A stretch of 64,000 bases of DNA from Petrolisthes cinctipes (GCA_033782935.1 JAWQEG010000522.1:372001-436000); one strand, 5' to 3'; positions 1 through 13,337 are shown, numbered from the stretch's first letter. The notes: a model not told the origin generated them from the letters alone. Translations and numbers: made by a program.

Positions 1-304
1 TGAAAATACTCTAACACGGAGTAGGCATGTACAGATTGCTTCTGGGACCCGAAAATATCGAATTTTCAGGTGTTTAGGGCCAGAATTTGAGATATAAACG
101 GGTACAGAAGATGCATGCACATATCGACTTTTGTGCACCTAAAAGATCGATTTTCAGTATGTTTTTGGCCTGTATTTTGAAAATACTCTAACACGGAGTA
201 GGCATGTACAGATGCCTTCTGGGACCTCTAAATATCGAATTTTCGGGTGTTTTGGGACTGAATTTGAGATATCGATTTTTTGGCACCTAAAATGTCGATT
301 TTTA
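1..304. repeat. Partial B2 monomer followed by C2
   Basis: The window opens inside a B monomer (AACACGGAGTAGG, GTGTTTAGGGCCAG, TTTGTGCACC) that runs to about 157, followed by a C2 monomer with a GATGCCTTCTGGGACC variant and GATTTTTTGG. This is an ordinary end of an A2-B2-C2 trimer cut by the window edge. Confidence 0.75.
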
Positions 305-1808
305 GCATGTTTTTAGCCTATATTTTGAAAATATTCTAGCACTGTGTAGGCATGTACAGATTGCTTCTGGGACCCCAACATATTGAATTTTCGTGTGTTT
401 TGAGCCTGAATTTGAGATATAAAACGGGTACAGAAGATACATGCACATATTGACTTTGGGTATCTAAAATATCGATTTTCAGCATGTTTTGGGCCTGTAT
501 TTTGAAAATACTCTAACACTGAGTAGGCATGTACAGATTGCTTCTGGGACCCCAAAATATTGAATTTTCGGGTGTTTTGAGCCTGAATTTGAGATATAAA
601 CGGGTACTGAAGATGCATGCACATATCGACTTTTGTGCACCTAAAAGATCGATTTTCAGTATGTTTTGAGCATGTATTTTGAAAATACTCTAACACGGAG
701 TAGGCATGTACAGATCGCTTCTGGAACCCCTACATATCGAATTTTCGGGTGTTTTGGGACTGAATTTGAGATATCGACTTTTTGGCACCTAAAAGATCGA
801 TTTTTAGCATGTTTTTAGCCTATATTTTGAAAATATTCTAGCACTGAGTAGGCATGTACAGATTGCTTCTGGGACCCCAAAATATTGAATTTTCGGGTGT
901 TTTGAGCCTGAATTTGAGATATAAACGGGTACAGAAAATACATGCACATATTGACTTTGGGCATCTAAAATATCGATTTTCAGCATGTTTTGGGCCTGTA
1001 TTTTGAAATTACTCTAACACTGAGTAGGCATGTACAGATTGCTTCTGGGACCCCAAAATATTGAATTTTCGGGTGTTTTGAGCCTGAATTTGAGATATAA
1101 ACGGGTACTGAAGATGCATGCACATATCGACTTTTATTCACCTAAAAGATCGATTTTCAGTATGTTTTGAACATGTATTTTGAAAATACTCTAACACGGA
1201 GTAGGCATGTACAGATCGCTTCTGGGACCCCTAAATATCGAATTTTCGGGTGTTTTGGGACTGAATTTGAGATATCGACTTTTTGGCACCTAAAAGATCG
1301 ATTTTTAGCATGTTTTTAGCCTATATTTTGAAAATATTCTAGCACTGAGTAGGCATGTACAGATTGCTTCTGGGACCCCAAAATATTGAATTTTCGGGTG
1401 TTTTGAGCCTGAATTTGAGATATAAACGGGTACAGAAAATACATGCACATATTGACTTTGGGCATCTAAAATATCGATTTTCAGCATGTTTTGGGCCTGT
1501 ATTTTGAAATTACTCTAACACTGAGTAGGCATGTACAGATTGCTTCTGGGACCCCAAAATATTGAATTTTCGGGTGTTTTGAGCCTGAATTTGAGATATA
1601 AACGGGTACTGAAGATGCATGCACATATCGACTTTTATGCACCTAAAAGATCGATTTTCAGTATGTTTTGAACATGTATTTTGAAAATACTCTAACACGG
1701 AGTAGGCATGTACAGATCGCTTCTGGGACCCCTAAATATCGAATTTTCGGGTGTTTTGGGACTGAATTTGAGATATCAACTTTTTGGCACCTAAAAGATC
1801 GATTTTTA
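305..1808. repeat. Three A-B1-C1 trimers (502, 501, 501 bp)
   Basis: GCATGTTTTTAGCC recurs at 305, 807, 1308 and 1809. The extra base in the first unit is an A in ATAAAACGGG near 420. The second and third trimers share two rare markers, GAAAATACATGC and TTGAAATTACTC, near 936/1006 and 1436/1507, so one was copied from the other. The A2-B2-C2 half of the hexamer is missing here. Confidence 0.8.
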
Positions 1809-2116
1809 GCATGTTTTTAGCCTATATTTTGAAAATATTCTAGCACGGAGTAGGCATGTACAGATCGTTTCTGGGACCCCAAAATATCGAATTTTCGGGT
1901 GTTTAGGGCCAGAATTTGAGATATAAACGGGTACAGAAGATGCATGCACATATCGACTTTTGGGCACCTAAAAGATCGATTTTCAGTATGTTTTTGGCCT
2001 GTATTTTGAGTAGGCATGTGCAGATACCTTCTGGGACCTCTAAATATCTAATTTTCGGGGGTTTTGGGACTGAATTTGAGATATCGATTTTTTGGCACCT
2101 AAAATGTCGATTTTTA
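1809..2116. repeat. Contracted B-C unit, 308 bp
   Basis: A B2-like monomer is joined to C2 through TTTTGAGTAGGCATGTG near 2006. Compared with the normal 325-bp B-C pair, 17 bp starting GAAAATACTC are missing. The junction has GA on both sides, consistent with a short-homology deletion. Confidence 0.7.
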
Positions 2117-2608
2117 GCATGTTTTTAGCCTATATTTTGAAAATATTCTAGCACTGTACAGATTGCTTCTGGGACCCCAAAATATTGAATTTTCGGGTGT
2201 TTTGAGCCTGAATTTGAGATATAAACGGGTACAGAAGATGCATGCACATATTGACTTTGGGCATCTAAAATATCGATTTTCAGCATGTTTTGGGCCTGAA
2301 TTTTGAAAATACTCTAACACTGAGTAGGCATGTACAGATCGCTTCTGGGACCCCAAAATATCGAATTTTCGGGTGTTTAGGGCCAGAATTTGAGATATAA
2401 ACGGGTACAGAAGATGCATGCACATATCGACTTTTGGGCACCTAAAAGATCGATTTTCAGTATGTTTTTGGCCTGTATTTTGAAAATACTCTAACACGGA
2501 GTAGGCATGTACAGATAACCTTTTGGGACCACTAAATATCGAATTTTCGGGTGTTTTGGGACTGAATTTGAGATATCGATTTTTTGGCACCTAAAATGTC
2601 GATTTTTA
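2117..2608. repeat. A-B-C trimer with 10-bp deletion, 492 bp
   Basis: AGCACTGTACAG at about 2150 lacks 10 bp relative to AGCACTGTG..GCATGTACAG. One extra A in GATAACC near 2516 explains the total of 492 (501 minus 10 plus 1). Confidence 0.7.
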
Positions 2609-3610
2609 GCATGTTTTTAGCCTATATTTTGAAAATATTCTAGCACTGTGTAGGCATGTACAGATTGCTTCTGGGACCCCAAAATATTGAATTTTCGGGT
2701 GTTTTGAGCCTGAATTTGATATATAAACGGGTACAGAAGATACATGCACATATTGACTTTGGGCATCTAAAATATCGATTTTCAGCATGTTTTGGGGCTG
2801 TATATTGAAAATACTCTAACACTGAGTAGGCATGTACAGATTGCTTCTGGGACCCCAAAATATAGAATTTTCGGGTGTTTTGAGCCTGAATTTTAGATAT
2901 AAACGGGTACTGAAGATGCATGCACATATCGACTTTTGTGCACCTAAAAGATCGATTTTCAGTATGTTTTGAGCATGTATTTTGAAAATACTCTAACACG
3001 GAGTAGGCATGTACAGATCGCTTCTGGGACCCCTAAATATCGAATTTTCGGGTGTTTTGGGACTGAATTTGAGATATCGACTTTTTGGCACCTAAAAGAT
3101 CGATTTTTAGCATGTTTTTAGCCTATATTTTGAAAATATTCTAGAACTGAGTAGGCATGTACAGATTGCTTCTGGGACCCCAAAATATTGAATTTTCGGG
3201 TGTTTTGAGCCTGAATTTGAGATATAAACGGGTACAGAAGATACATGCACATATTGAGTTTGGGCACTAAAAATATCGATTTTCAGCATGTTTTGGGCCT
3301 GAATTTTGAAAATACTCTAACACGGAGTAGGCATGTACAGATCGCTTCTGGGACCCCAAAATATCGAATTTTCGGGTGTTTAGGGCCAGAATTTGAGATA
3401 TAAACGGGTACAGAAGATGCATGCACATATCGACTTTTCTGCACCTAAAAGATCGATTTTCAGTATGTTTTTGGCCTGTATTTTGAAAATAATCTAACAC
3501 GGAGTAGGCATGTACAGATACCTTCTGGGACCCCTAAATATCGAATTTTCGGGTGTTTTGGAACTGAATTTGAGATATCGACTTTTTGGCACCTAAAATG
3601 TCGATTTTTA
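2609..3610. repeat. Complete hexameric HOR unit, 1002 bp
   Basis: Order A1-B1-C1 (2609-3109) then A2-B2-C2 (3110-3610), each 501 bp. A1 contains GGGCATCTAAAATATCG and A2 contains a CACTAAAAATATCG variant. The B1 and B2 specific ends (GAGCATG and GGCCTG) fall in the expected places. Confidence 0.8.
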
Positions 3611-4466
3611 GCATGTTTTTAGCCTATATTTTGAAAATATTCTAGCACTGTGTAGGCATGTACAGATTGCTTCTGGGACCCCAAAATATTGAATTTTCGG
3701 GTGTTTTGAGCCTGAATTTGAGATATAAACGGGTACAGAAGATACATGCACATATTGACTTTGGGCACCAAAAATATCGATTTTCAGTATGTTTTGGGCC
3801 TGAATTTTGAAAATACTCTAACACGGAGTAGGCATGTACAGATCGCTTCTGGGACCCCAAAATATCGAATTTTCGGGTGTTTAGGGCCAGAATTTGAGAT
3901 ATAAACGGGTACTGAAGATGCATGAACATATCGACTTTTGTGCACCTAAAAGATCGATTTTCAGTATGTTTTGAGCATGTATTTTGAAAATACTATAACA
4001 CGGAGTAGGCATGTACAGATCGCTTCTGGGACCCCAAAATATTGAATTTTCGTGTGTTTTGAGCCTGAATTTGAGATATAAAACGGGTACAGAAGATACA
4101 TGCACATTTTGACTTTGGGTATCTAAAATATCGATTTTCAGCATGTTTTGGGCCTGAATATTGAAAATACTCTAACACTGAGTAGGCATGTACAGATTGC
4201 TTCTGGGACCCCAAAATATTGAATTTTCGGGTGTTTTGAGCCTGAATTTGAGATATAAACGGGTACTGAAGATGCATGCACATATCGACTTTTGTGCACC
4301 TAAAAGATCGATTTTCAGTATGTTTTGAGCATGTATTTTGAAAATACTCTAACACGGAGTAGGCATGTACAGATCGCTTCTGGAACCCCCAAAATATCGA
4401 ATTTTCTGGTGTTTTGGGACTGAATTTGAGATATCGACTTTTTGGCACCTAAAAGATCGATTTTTA
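3611..4466. repeat. Pentamer A-B-A-B-C, 856 bp
   Basis: Between GCATGTTTTTAGCC at 3611 and 4467 there are five monomers. The second is a B2/B1 mosaic (GTTTAGGGCCAG with GGGTACTGAAG). The third is A1-like with an extra A in AAAACGGG near 4081. This looks like an unequal exchange inside a trimer. Confidence 0.65.
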
Positions 4467-5822
4467 GCATGTTTTTAGCCTATATTTTGAAAATATTCTA
4501 GCACTGAGTAGGCATGTACAGATTGCTTCTGGGACCCCAAAATATTGAATTTTCGGGTGTTTTGAGCCTGAATTTGAGATATAAACGGGTACAGAAGATA
4601 CATGCACATATTGACTTTGGGCACCAAAAATATCGATTTTCAGCATGTTTTGGGCCTGAATTTTGAAAATACTCTAACACGGAGTAGGCATGTACAGATT
4701 GCTTCTGGGACCCCAAAATATCGAATTTTCAGGTGTTTAGGGCCAGAATTTGAGATATAAACGGGTACAGAAGATGCATGCACATATCGACTTTTGGGCA
4801 CCTAAAAGATCGATTTTCAGTATGTTTTTGGCCTGTATTTTGAAAATACTCTAACACAGAGTAGGCATGTACAGATGCCTTCTGGGGCCTCTAAATATCG
4901 AATTTTCGGGTGTTTGGGGACTGAATTTGAGATATCGATTTTTTGGCACCTAAAATGTCGATTTTCAGCATGTTTTTAGCCTATATTTTGAAAATATTCT
5001 AGCACTGTGTAGGCATGTACAGATTGCTTCTGGGACCCCAAAATATTGAATTTTCGGGTGTTTTGAGCCTGAATTTGAGATATAAACGGGTACAGAAAAT
5101 ACATGCACATATTGACTTTGGGCATCTAAAATATCGATTTTCAGCATGTTTTGGGCCTGTATTTTGAAATTACTCTAACACTGAGTAGGCATGTACAGAT
5201 TGCTTCTGGGACCCCAAAATATTGAATTTTCGGGTGTTTTGAGCCTGAATTTGAGATATAAACGGGTACTGAAGATGCATGCACATATCGACTTTTGTGC
5301 ACCTAAAAGATCGATTTTCAGTATGTTTTGAGCATGTATTTTGAAAATACTCTAACACGGAGTAGGCATGTACAGATCGCTTCTGGGACCCCTAAATATC
5401 GAATTTTCGGGTGTTTTGGGACTGAATTTGAGATATCGACTTTTTGGCACCTAAAAGATCGATTTTTAGCATGTTTTTAGCCTATATTTTGAAAATATTC
5501 TAGCACGGAGTAGGCATGTACAGATCGCTTCTGGGACCCCAAAATATCGAATTTTCGGGTGTTTAGGGCCAGAATTTGAGATATAAACGGGTACAGAAGA
5601 TGCATGCACATATCGACTTTTGTGCACCTAAAAGATCGATTTTCAGTATGTTTTGAGCATGTATTTTGAAAATACTCTAACACGGAGTAAGCATGTACAG
5701 ATCGCTTCTGGGACCCCTAAATATCGAATTTTCGGGTGTTTTGGGACTGAATTTGAGATATAAACGGGTACAGAAGATGAATGCACATATCGACTTTTGT
5801 GCACCTAAAAGATCGATTTTTA
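4467..5822. repeat. 1356-bp superunit, copy 1
   Basis: Order A2-B2-C2-A1-B1-C1, then a B2/B1 mosaic and a 177-bp C monomer that still contains the 29-bp segment (about 5701-5822). Length is 1002 + 354. Shared rare markers with copy 2 are GAAAATACATGC, TTGAAATTACTC, AGCACGGAGTAGG and GAGTAAGCATG. Confidence 0.8.
5701..5822. repeat. C-type monomer that retains the 29-bp segment
   Basis: C1 markers (GGGACCCCTAAATATCG and TTTTGGGACTG on the left, TTTTTAGCATG on the right) surround an intact AAACGGGTACAGAAGATGAATGCACATAT segment, here quoted only by its 5' AAACGGGTACAGAAG and private GATGAATGC. The copy at about 7057-7178 is the same. It is either a relic of undeleted C or a conversion from B. 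Confidence 0.75.
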
Positions 5823-7178
5823 GCATGTTTTTAGCCTATATTTTGAAAATATTCTAGCACTGAGTAGGCATGTACAGATTGCTTCTGGGACCCCAAAATA
5901 TTGAATTTTCGGGTGTTTTGAGCCTGAATTTGAGATATAAACGGGTACAGAAGATACATGCACATATTGACTTTGGGCACCAAAAATATCGATTTTCAGC
6001 ATGTTTTGGGCCTGAATTTTGAAAATACTCTAACACGGAGTAGGCATGTACAGATCGCTTCTGGGACCCCAAAATATCGAATTTTCGGGTGTTTAGGGCC
6101 AGAATTTGAGATATAAACGGGTACAGAAGATGCATGCACATATCGACTTTTGGGCACCTAAAAGATCGATTTTCAGTATGTTTTTGGCCTTTATTTTGAA
6201 AATACTCTAACACGGAGTAGGCATGTACAGATACCTTCTGGGACCTCTAAATATCGAATTTTCGGGTGTTTTGGGACTGAATTTGAGATATCGATTTTTT
6301 GGCACCTAAAATGTCGATTTTTAGCATGTTTTTAGCCTATATTTTGAAAATATTCTAGCACTGTGTAGGCATGTACAGATTGCTTCTGGGACCCCAAAAT
6401 ATTGAATTTTCGGGTGTTTTGAGCCTGAATTTGAGATATAAACGGGTACAGAAAATACATGCACATATTGACTTTGGGCATCTAAAATATCGATTTTCAG
6501 CATGTTTTGGGCCTGTATTTTGAAATTACTCTAACACTGAGTAGGCATGTACAGATTGCTTCTGGGACCCCAAAATATTGAATTTTCGGGTGTTTTGAGC
6601 CTGAATTTGAGATATAAACGGGTACTGAAGATGCATGCACATATCGACTTTTGTGCACCTAAAAGATCGATTTTCAGTATGTTTTGAGCATGTATTTTGA
6701 AAATACTCTAACACGGAGTAGGCATGTACAGATCGCTTCTGGGACCCCTAAATATCGAATTTTCGGGTGTTTTGGGACTGAATTTGAGATATCGACTTTT
6801 TGGCACCTAAAAGATCGATTTTTAGCATGTTTTTAGCCTATATTTTGAAAATATTCTAGCACGGAGTAGGCATGTACAGATCGCTTCTGGGACCCCAAAA
6901 TATCGAATTTTCGGGTGTTTAGGGCCAGAATTTGAGATATAAACGGGTACAGAAGATGCATGCACATATCGACTTTTGTGCACCTAAAAGATCGATTTTC
7001 AGTATGTTTTGAGCATGTATTTTGTAAATACTCTAACACGGAGTAAGCATGTACAGATCGCTTCTGGGACCCCTAAATATCGAATTTTCGGGTGTTTTGG
7101 GACTGAATTTGAGATATAAACGGGTACAGAAGATGAATGCACATATCGACTTTTGTGCACCTAAAAGATCGATTTTTA
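5823..7178. repeat. 1356-bp superunit, copy 2
   Basis: Same monomer order as copy 1, displaced by 1356 bp, with nearly all diagnostic variants shared. One visible difference is TTTTGTAAATAC near 7022 against TTTTGAAAATAC near 5666. The boundary of highest similarity lies around 4.95 to 6.31 and 6.31 to 7.67 kb. Confidence 0.8.
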
Positions 7179-8533
7179 GCATGTTTTTAGCCTATATTTT
7201 GAAAATATTCTAGCACTGAGTAGGCATGTACAGATTGCTTCTGGGACCCCAAAATATTGAATTTTCGGGTGTTTTGAGCCTGAATTTGAGATATAAACGG
7301 GTACAGAAGATACATGCACATATTGACTTTGGGCACCAAAAATATCGATTTTCAGCATGTTTTGGGCCTGAATTTTGAAAATACTCTAACACGGAGTAGG
7401 CATGTACAGATCGCTTCTGGGACCCCAAAATATCGAATTTTCGGGTGTTTAGGGCCAGAATTTGAGATATAAACGGGTACAGAAGATGCATGCACATATC
7501 GACTTTTGGGCACCTAAAAGATCGATTTTCAGTATGTTTTTGGCCTTTATTTTGAAAATACTCTAACACGGAGTAGGCATGTACAGATACCTTCTGGGAC
7601 CTCTAAATATCGAATTTTCGGGTGTTTTGGGACTGAATTTGAGATATCGATTTTTTGGCACCTAAAATGTCGATTTTTAGCATGTTTTTAGCCTATATTT
7701 TGAAAATATTCTAGCACTGTGTAGGCATGTACAGATTGCTTCTGGGACCCCAAAATATTGAATTTTCGGGTGTTTTGAGCCTGAATTTGAGATATAAACT
7801 GGTACAGAAGATACATGCATATATTGACTTTGGGCATCTAAAATATCGATTTTCAGCATGTTTTGGGCCTGTATTTTGAAAATACTCTAACACTGAGTAG
7901 GCATGTACAGATTGCTTCTGGGACCCCAAAATATTGAATTTTCGGGTGTTTTGAGCCTGAATTTGAGATATAAACGGGTACTGAAGATGCATGCACATAT
8001 CGACTTTTGTGCACCTAAAAGATCGATTTTCAGTATGTTTTGAGCATGTATTTTGAAAATACTCTAACACTGAGTAGGTATGTACAGATCGCTTCTGGGA
8101 CCCCTATATATCGAATTTTAGGGTGTTTTGAGCCTGAATTTCAGATATAAACGGGTACAGAAGATACATGCACATATTGACTTTGGGCACCAAAAATATC
8201 GATTTTCAGCATGTTTTGGGCCTGTATTTTGAAAATACTCTAACTCGGAGTAGGCATGTACAGATCGCTTTTGTGACCCCAAAATATAGAATTTTCGAGT
8301 GTTTAGGGCCAGAATTTGAGATATAAACGGGTACTGAAGATGCATGCACATATCGACTTTTGGGCACCTAGAAGATCGATTTTCAGTATGTTTTGAGCAT
8401 GTATTTTGAAAATACTCTAACACGGAGTAGGCATGTACAGATCGCTTCTGGGACCCCTAAATATCGAATTTTCGGGTGTTTTGGGACTGAATTTGAGATA
8501 TCGATTTTTTGGCACGTAAAATGTCGATTTTTA
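7179..8533. repeat. 1356-like superunit, diverged copy 3 (1355 bp)
   Basis: It begins A2-B2-C2-A1-B1 like copies 1 and 2 but then differs. Near 8.1 kb an A2-like monomer carries CCCCTATATATCG and TTAGGGTG, followed by a B2/B1 mosaic with GGCACCTAGAAG and a C with GGCACGTAAAATG. It shows older, independently mutated sequence at the edge of the duplicated block. Confidence 0.65.
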
Positions 8534-9859
8534 GCATGTTTTTAGCTTATATTTTGAAAATATTCTAGCACTGTGTAGGCATGTACAGATTGCTTCTGGG
8601 ACCCCAAAATATTGAATTTTCGGGTGTTTTGAGCCTGAATTTGAGATATAAACGGGTACAGAAGATACATGCACATATTGACTTTGGGCATCTAAACTAT
8701 CGATTTTCAGCATGTTTTGGGCCTGTATTTTGAAAATACTCTAACACTGAGTAGGCATGTACAGATTGCTTCTGGGACCCCAAAATATTGAATTTTCGGG
8801 TGTTTTGAGCCTGAATTTGAGATATAAACGGGTACTGAAGATGAATACACATATCGACTTTTGTGCACCTAAAAGATCGATTTTCAGTATGTTTTGAGCA
8901 TGTATTTTGAAAATACTCTAACTCGTAGTAGGCATGTACAGATCGCTTCTGGGACCCCTAAATATCGAATTTTCGGGTGTTTTGGGACTGAATTTGAGAT
9001 ATCGACTTTTTGGCACCTAAAAGATCGATTTTTAGCATGTTTTTAGCCTATAATTTGAAAATATTCTAGCACTGAGTAGGCATGTACAGATTGCTTCTGG
9101 GACCCCAAAATATTGAATTTTCGGGTGTTTTGAGCCTGAATTTGAGATATAAACGGGTACAGAAGATACATGCACATATTTGCTTTGGGCACCAAAAATA
9201 TCGATTTTCAGCAAGTTTTGGGCCTGAATTTTGAAAATACTCTAACACGGAGTAGGCATGTACAGATTGCTTCTGGGACCCCAAAATATTGAATTTTCGG
9301 GTGTTTTGAGCCTGAATTTGAGATATCGACTTTTTTGCACCTAAAAGATCGATTTTTAGCATGTTTTTAGCCTATATTTTGAAAATATTCGAGCACTGAG
9401 TAGGCATGTACAGATTGCTTCTGGGACCCCAAAATATTGAATTTTCGGGTGTTTTGAGCCTGAATTTGAGATATAAACGTGTACAGAAGATACATGCACA
9501 TATTGACTTTGGGCATCTAAAATATTGATTTTCAATATTTTTTAGGCCTGAATTTTGAAAATACTCTAACTCGGAGTAGGCATGCACAGATCGCTTCTGG
9601 GACCCCAAAATATTGAATTTTCGGGTGTTTTGAGCCTGAATTTGAGATATAAACGGGTACGGAAGATGCATACACATATCGACTTTTGTGCACCTAAAAG
9701 ATCGATTTTCAGTATGTTTTGAGCATGTATTTTGAAAATACTCTAACACGGAGTAGGCATGTACAGATCGCTTCTGGGACCCCTAAATATCGAATTCTCG
9801 GGTGTTTTGGGACTGAATTTGAGATATCGACTTTTTGGCACCTAAAAGATCGATTTTTA
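8534..9859. repeat. Trimer, 324-bp fusion dimer, trimer
   Basis: 8534-9034 is A1-B1-C1. From 9035 to about 9358 an A2 monomer is followed by a mosaic whose left side is A-like (GATTGC, TATTGAAT, GAGCCTG) and right side is C-like (GATATCGACTTTTTTGCACC), giving about 324 bp. The last trimer carries an unusual TTTTCAATATTTTTTAGGCC near 9531. Confidence 0.65.
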
Positions 9860-10684
9860 GCATGTTTTTAGCCTATATTTTGAAAATATTCTAGCACTGA
9901 GTAGGCATGTACAGATTTCTTCTGGGACCCCAAAATATTGAATTTTCGGGTGTTTTGAGCCTGAATTTGAGATATAAACGGGTACAGAAGATACATGCAC
10001 ATATTGACTTTGGGCACCAAAAATATCGATTTTCAGCATGTTTTGGGCCTGAAATTTGAAAATACTCAAACACGGAGTAGGCATGTACAGATCGCTTCTG
10101 GGACCCCAAAATATCGAATTTTCGGGTGTTTAGGGCCAGAATTTGAGATATAAACGGGTACAGAAGATGCATGCACATATCGACTTTTGGGCACCTAAAA
10201 GATCGATTTTCAGTATGTTTTTGGCCTGTATTTTGAAAATACTCTAACACGGAGTAGGCATGTACAGATACCTTCTGGGACCTCTAAATATCGAATTTTC
10301 GGGTGTTTTGAGACTGAATTTGAGATATCGATTTTTTGGCACCTAAAATGTCGATTTTTAGCATGTTTTTAGCCTATATTTTGAAAATATTCTAGCACTG
10401 TGTAGGCATGTACAGATTGCTTCTGGGACCCCAAAATATTGAATTTTCGGGTGTTTTGAGCCTGAATTTGAAATATAAACGGGTACAGAAGATATATGCA
10501 CATATTGACTTTGGGCATCTAAAATATCGATTTTCAGCATGTTTTGGGCCTGTATTTTGAAAATACTCTAACACGGAGTAGGCATGTACAGATACCTTCT
10601 GGAACCTCTAAATATCGAATTTTCGGGTGTTTTGGGACTGAATTTGAGATATCGATTTTTTGGCACCTAAAATGTCGATTTTTA
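9860..10684. repeat. A2-B2-C2 trimer plus A1-C2 dimer, 825 bp
   Basis: 501 bp of A2-B2-C2 are followed by a 324-bp A1-C2 pair (10361-10684). In the pair, A1 (GGGCATCTAAAATATCG) joins straight to C2 (GATACCTTCTGGAACC) without B. Confidence 0.7.
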
Positions 10685-11509
10685 GCATGTTTTTAGCCTA
10701 TATTTTGAAAATATTCTAGCACTGTGTAGGCATGTACAGATTGCTTCTGGGACCCCAAAATATTGAATTTTCGGGTGTTTTGAGCCTGAATTTGAAATAT
10801 AAACGGGTACAGAAGATACATGCACATATTGACTTTGGGCATCTAAAATATCGATTTTCAGCATGTTTTGGGCCTGTATTTTGAAAATACTCTAACACTG
10901 AGTAGGCATGTACAGATTGCTTCTGGGACCCCAAAATATTGAATTTTCGGGTGTTTTGAGCCTGAATTTGAGATATAAACGGGTACTGAAGATACATGCA
11001 CATATCGACTTTTGTGCACCTAAAAGACCGATTTTCAGTATGTTTTGAGCATGTATTTTGAAAATACTCTAACACGGAGTAAGCATGTACAGATCGCTTC
11101 TGGGACCCCTAAATATCGAATTTTCGGGTGTTTTGGGACTGAATTTGAGATATCGACTTTTTGGCACCTAAAAGATCGATTTTTAGCATGTTTTTAGCCT
11201 ATATTTTGAAAATATTCTAGCACTGAGTAGGCATGTACAGATTGCTTCTGGGACCCCAAAATATTGAATTTTCGGGTGTTTTGAGCCTGAATTTGAGATA
11301 TAAACGGGTACAGAAGATACATGCACATATTGACTTTGGGCACCAAAAATATCGATTTTCAGCATGTTTTGGGCCTGAATTTTGAAAATACTCTAACACG
11401 GAGTAGGCATGTACAGATACCTTCTGGGACCTCTAAATATCGAATTTTCGGGTGTTTTGGGACTGAATTTGAGATATCGATTTTTTGGCACCTAAAATGT
11501 CGATTTTTA
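10685..11509. repeat. 825-bp superunit: hexamer lacking B2
   Basis: Order A1-B1-C1-A2-C2. Length 1002 minus 177 equals 825, exactly one B monomer. The A2-C2 pair is 11186-11509. The following 11510-12010 repeats A1-B1-C1 at a displacement of 825 bp. Confidence 0.78.
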
Positions 11510-12010
11510 GCATGTTTTTAGCCTATATTTTGAAAATATTCTAGCACTGTGTAGGCATGTACAGATTGCTTCTGGGACCCCAAAATATTGAATTTTCGGG
11601 TGTTTTGAGCCTGAATTTGAGATATAAACGGGTACAGAAGATACATTCACATATTGACTTTGGGCATCTAAAATATCGATTTTCAGCATGTTTTGGGCCT
11701 GTATTTTGAAAATACTCTAACACTGAGTAGGCATGTACAGATTGCTTCTGGGACCCCAAAATATTGAATTTTCGGGTGTTTTGAGCCTGAATTTGAGATA
11801 TAAACGGGTACTGAAGATGCATGCACATATCGACTTTTGTGCACCTAAAAGATCGATTTTCAGTATGTTTTGAGCATGTATTTTGAAAATACTCTAACAC
11901 GGAGTAGGCATGTACAGATCGCTTCTGGGACCCCTAAATATCGAATTTTCGGGTGTTTTGGGACTGAATTTGAGATATCGACTTTTTGGCACCTAAAAGA
12001 TCGATTTTCA
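11510..12010. repeat. A1-B1-C1 trimer, 501 bp
   Basis: Canonical first half-hexamer with two private changes visible: ATACATTCACATATTG near 11643 and C1 ending TTTTCAGCATG near 12005 rather than TTTTTAGCATG. Confidence 0.75.
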
Positions 12011-13337
12011 GCATGTTTTTAGCCTATATTTTGAAAATATTCTAGCACTGAGTAGGCATGTACAGATAGCTTCTGGGACCCCAAAATATTGAATTTTCGG
12101 GTGTTTTGAGCCTGAATTTGAGATATAAACGGGTACAGAAGATACATGCACATATTGACTTTGGGCACCAAAAATATCGATTTTCAGCATGTTTTGGGCC
12201 TGAATTTTGAAAATACTCTAACACGGAGTAGGCATGTACAGATCGCTTCTGGGACCCCTAAATATCGAATTTTCGGGTGTTTAGGACCAGAATTTGAGAT
12301 ATAAACGGGTACAGAAGATGCATGCACATATCGACTTTTGGGCACCTAAAAGATCGATTTTCAGTATGTTTTTGGCCTGTATTTTGAAAATACTCTAACA
12401 CAGAGTAAGCATGTACAGATACCTTCTGGGACCACTAAATATCGAATTTTCGGGTGTTTTGGGACTGAATTTGAGATATCGATTTTTTGGCACCTAAAAT
12501 GTCGATTTTTAGCATGTTTTTAGCCTATATTTTGAAAATATTCTAGCACTGTGTAGGCATGTACAGATTGCTTCTGGGACCCCAAAATATTGAATTTTCG
12601 GGTGTTTTGAGCCGGAATTTGAGATATAAACGGGTACTGAAGATGCATACACATATCGACTTTTGTGCACCAAAAAGATCGATTTTCAGTATGTTTTGAG
12701 CATGTATTTTGAAAATACTCTAACACGAAGTAGGCATGTACAGATCGCTTCTGGGACCCCTAAATATCGAATTTTCGGGTGTTTTGGGACTGAATTTGAG
12801 ATATCGACTTTTGTGCACCTAAAAGATCGATTTTTAGCATGTTTTTAGCCTATATTTTGAAAATATTCTAGCACTGAGTAGGCATGTACAGATTGCTTCT
12901 GGGACCCCAAAATATTGAATTTTCGGGTGTTTTGAACCTGAATTTGAGATATAAACGGGTACAGAAGATACATGCACATATTGACTTTGGGCACCAAAAA
13001 TATCGATTTTCAGCATGTTTTGGGCCAGAATTTTGAAAATACTCTAACACGGAGTAGGCATGTACAGATTGCTTCTGGGACCCCAAAATATCGAATTTTC
13101 GGGTGTTTTGAGCCTGAATTTGAGATATAAACGGGTACTGAAGATGCATGCACATATCGACTTTTGTGCACCTAAAAGATCGATTTTCAGTATGTTTTTG
13201 GCCGGTATTTTGAAAATACTCTAACACGGAGTAGGCATGTACAGATCGCTTCTGGGACCCCTAAATATCGAGTTTTCGGGTGTTTTGGGACTGAATTTGA
13301 GATATCGACTTTTTGGCACCTAAAAGATCGATTTTCA
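12011..13337. repeat. 1327-bp superunit, copy 1
   Basis: Composition 501 (A2-B2-C2) + 325 (A/B1 mosaic plus C1) + 501 (A2-B-C1). A rare CACCAAAAAGATCG near 12669 is shared with copy 2 at 13996, displaced by 1327 bp. Confidence 0.78.

Noticed and set aside
2114..2590. 158-codon minus-strand open frame, and many similar ones of 60-157 codons
   Set aside because: They follow the satellite period, overlap in several frames, stop and start with monomer variants, and resemble no family I know. No promoter, intron or codon-bias signal separates them from the repeat.
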